This document shows positions 7,490-7,568 of a DNA stretch of 7,568 nucleotides, piece by piece. Source of the stretch: Akkermansiaceae bacterium UBA1518 (GTDB lineage Bacteria > Verrucomicrobiota > Verrucomicrobiia > Verrucomicrobiales > Akkermansiaceae); NCBI GenBank assembly GCA_002323895.1, contig DCQM01000120.1, positions 1 to 7,568 of the forward strand, written 5' to 3'. How positions within the stretch are numbered: position 1 is the first letter of the stretch; every line of letters begins with the position of its first letter. Below the pieces are notes generated by a model. It was not told where the DNA came from, did no database searches, and saw only the letters and a program-made list of their open reading frames with translations. A program made the position numbers and the translations under genes.

Positions 7490-7568
7490 CAAAAACAAGG
7501 TGAGTTTTTCGATAAGAACACCACCCTTATCAAGTTTAGAAGTTTATCGGAGGACTAGCGCATCATCC
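7490..7568 (-). promoter_or_regulatory. Leader upstream of phnC, with inverted repeat
   Basis: These 79 bases precede phnC and run to the window edge. Read on the minus strand they contain an imperfect inverted repeat, TTGATAAG (7533-7526), a 9-nt loop, then CTTATCGA (7516-7509): eight pairs including one G-U. A third related half-element, CGATAAAC, lies at 7549-7542. This could be an operator or a weak hairpin. I cannot define a sound -35/-10 pair, and no PhoB box is visible. Every minus-strand frame has a stop between 7568 and 7544, so any upstream same-strand gene ends at or before that point. Confidence 0.35.
7509..7533. repeat. Imperfect 8-bp inverted repeat with 9-nt loop
   Basis: On the plus strand, TCGATAAG (7509-7516) and CTTATCAA (7526-7533) are complementary except for one G-T position, enclosing AACACCACC. 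It lies 20 to 44 bases upstream of the phnC ATG. A short run of T in both flanks means it might act as a weak terminator for an upstream gene or as a regulator site; the sequence does not decide between these. Confidence 0.45.

Noticed and set aside
7496..7498. TTG as the start of phnC.
   Set aside because: It adds only three residues to an N-terminus that already fits the family from ATG 7489, and no ribosome binding site favours it.

Overview
The window looks like chromosomal DNA of a member of the Planctomycetota-Verrucomicrobiota group, more likely marine Verrucomicrobiota. This is inferred from gene content: a PSD1-type DUF1549/DUF1553 protein paired with a DUF1501 protein, plus a secreted sulfatase-family enzyme, is typical of that group. 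Base composition appears moderate. No rRNA, tRNA, CRISPR array, insertion sequence or phage gene is visible, and almost all of the window is coding.

Layout. (1) Plus strand, 1-2147: the 3' part of a PSD1 gene whose start lies before the window. It carries a CXXCH cytochrome-c-like motif. (2) Plus strand, 2152-3537: a DUF1501 protein with a twin-arginine-like N-terminus, starting 4 nt after the PSD1 stop and so almost certainly co-transcribed. (3) A 100-bp convergent gap with no convincing terminator. (4) Minus strand, read from the right edge inward: an ATP-binding protein of the PhnC type (7489-6758), a double-length PhnE-type permease (6758-5025) whose start overlaps the phnC stop, and, after 43 bp without a visible terminator, a secreted sulfatase-family hydrolase (4981-3638). 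The last 79 bases (7490-7568) are a leader with a small inverted repeat. No gene for the substrate-binding protein (PhnD) is inside the window; it may lie beyond the right edge.

Working together. The minus-strand genes suggest an uptake module for a phosphonate, phosphite or similar phosphorus oxyanion: PhnC supplies ATP hydrolysis and one polypeptide supplies both membrane halves. An exported hydrolase of the alkaline phosphatase superfamily is encoded in the same likely transcript. That hydrolase has Leu and Trp where two classical sulfatase active-site residues (Arg and His) are expected, so its real substrate is open; release of a transportable phosphorus compound is a hypothesis only. 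The plus-strand PSD1-DUF1501 pair is a widespread but biochemically uncharacterised two-gene unit of this bacterial group.

The most interesting points are the phnC-phnE-sulfatase arrangement, the altered sulfatase active site, and the near-perfect internal duplication of the permease (equivalent motifs 304 residues apart). No wholly new system can be proven from this window.
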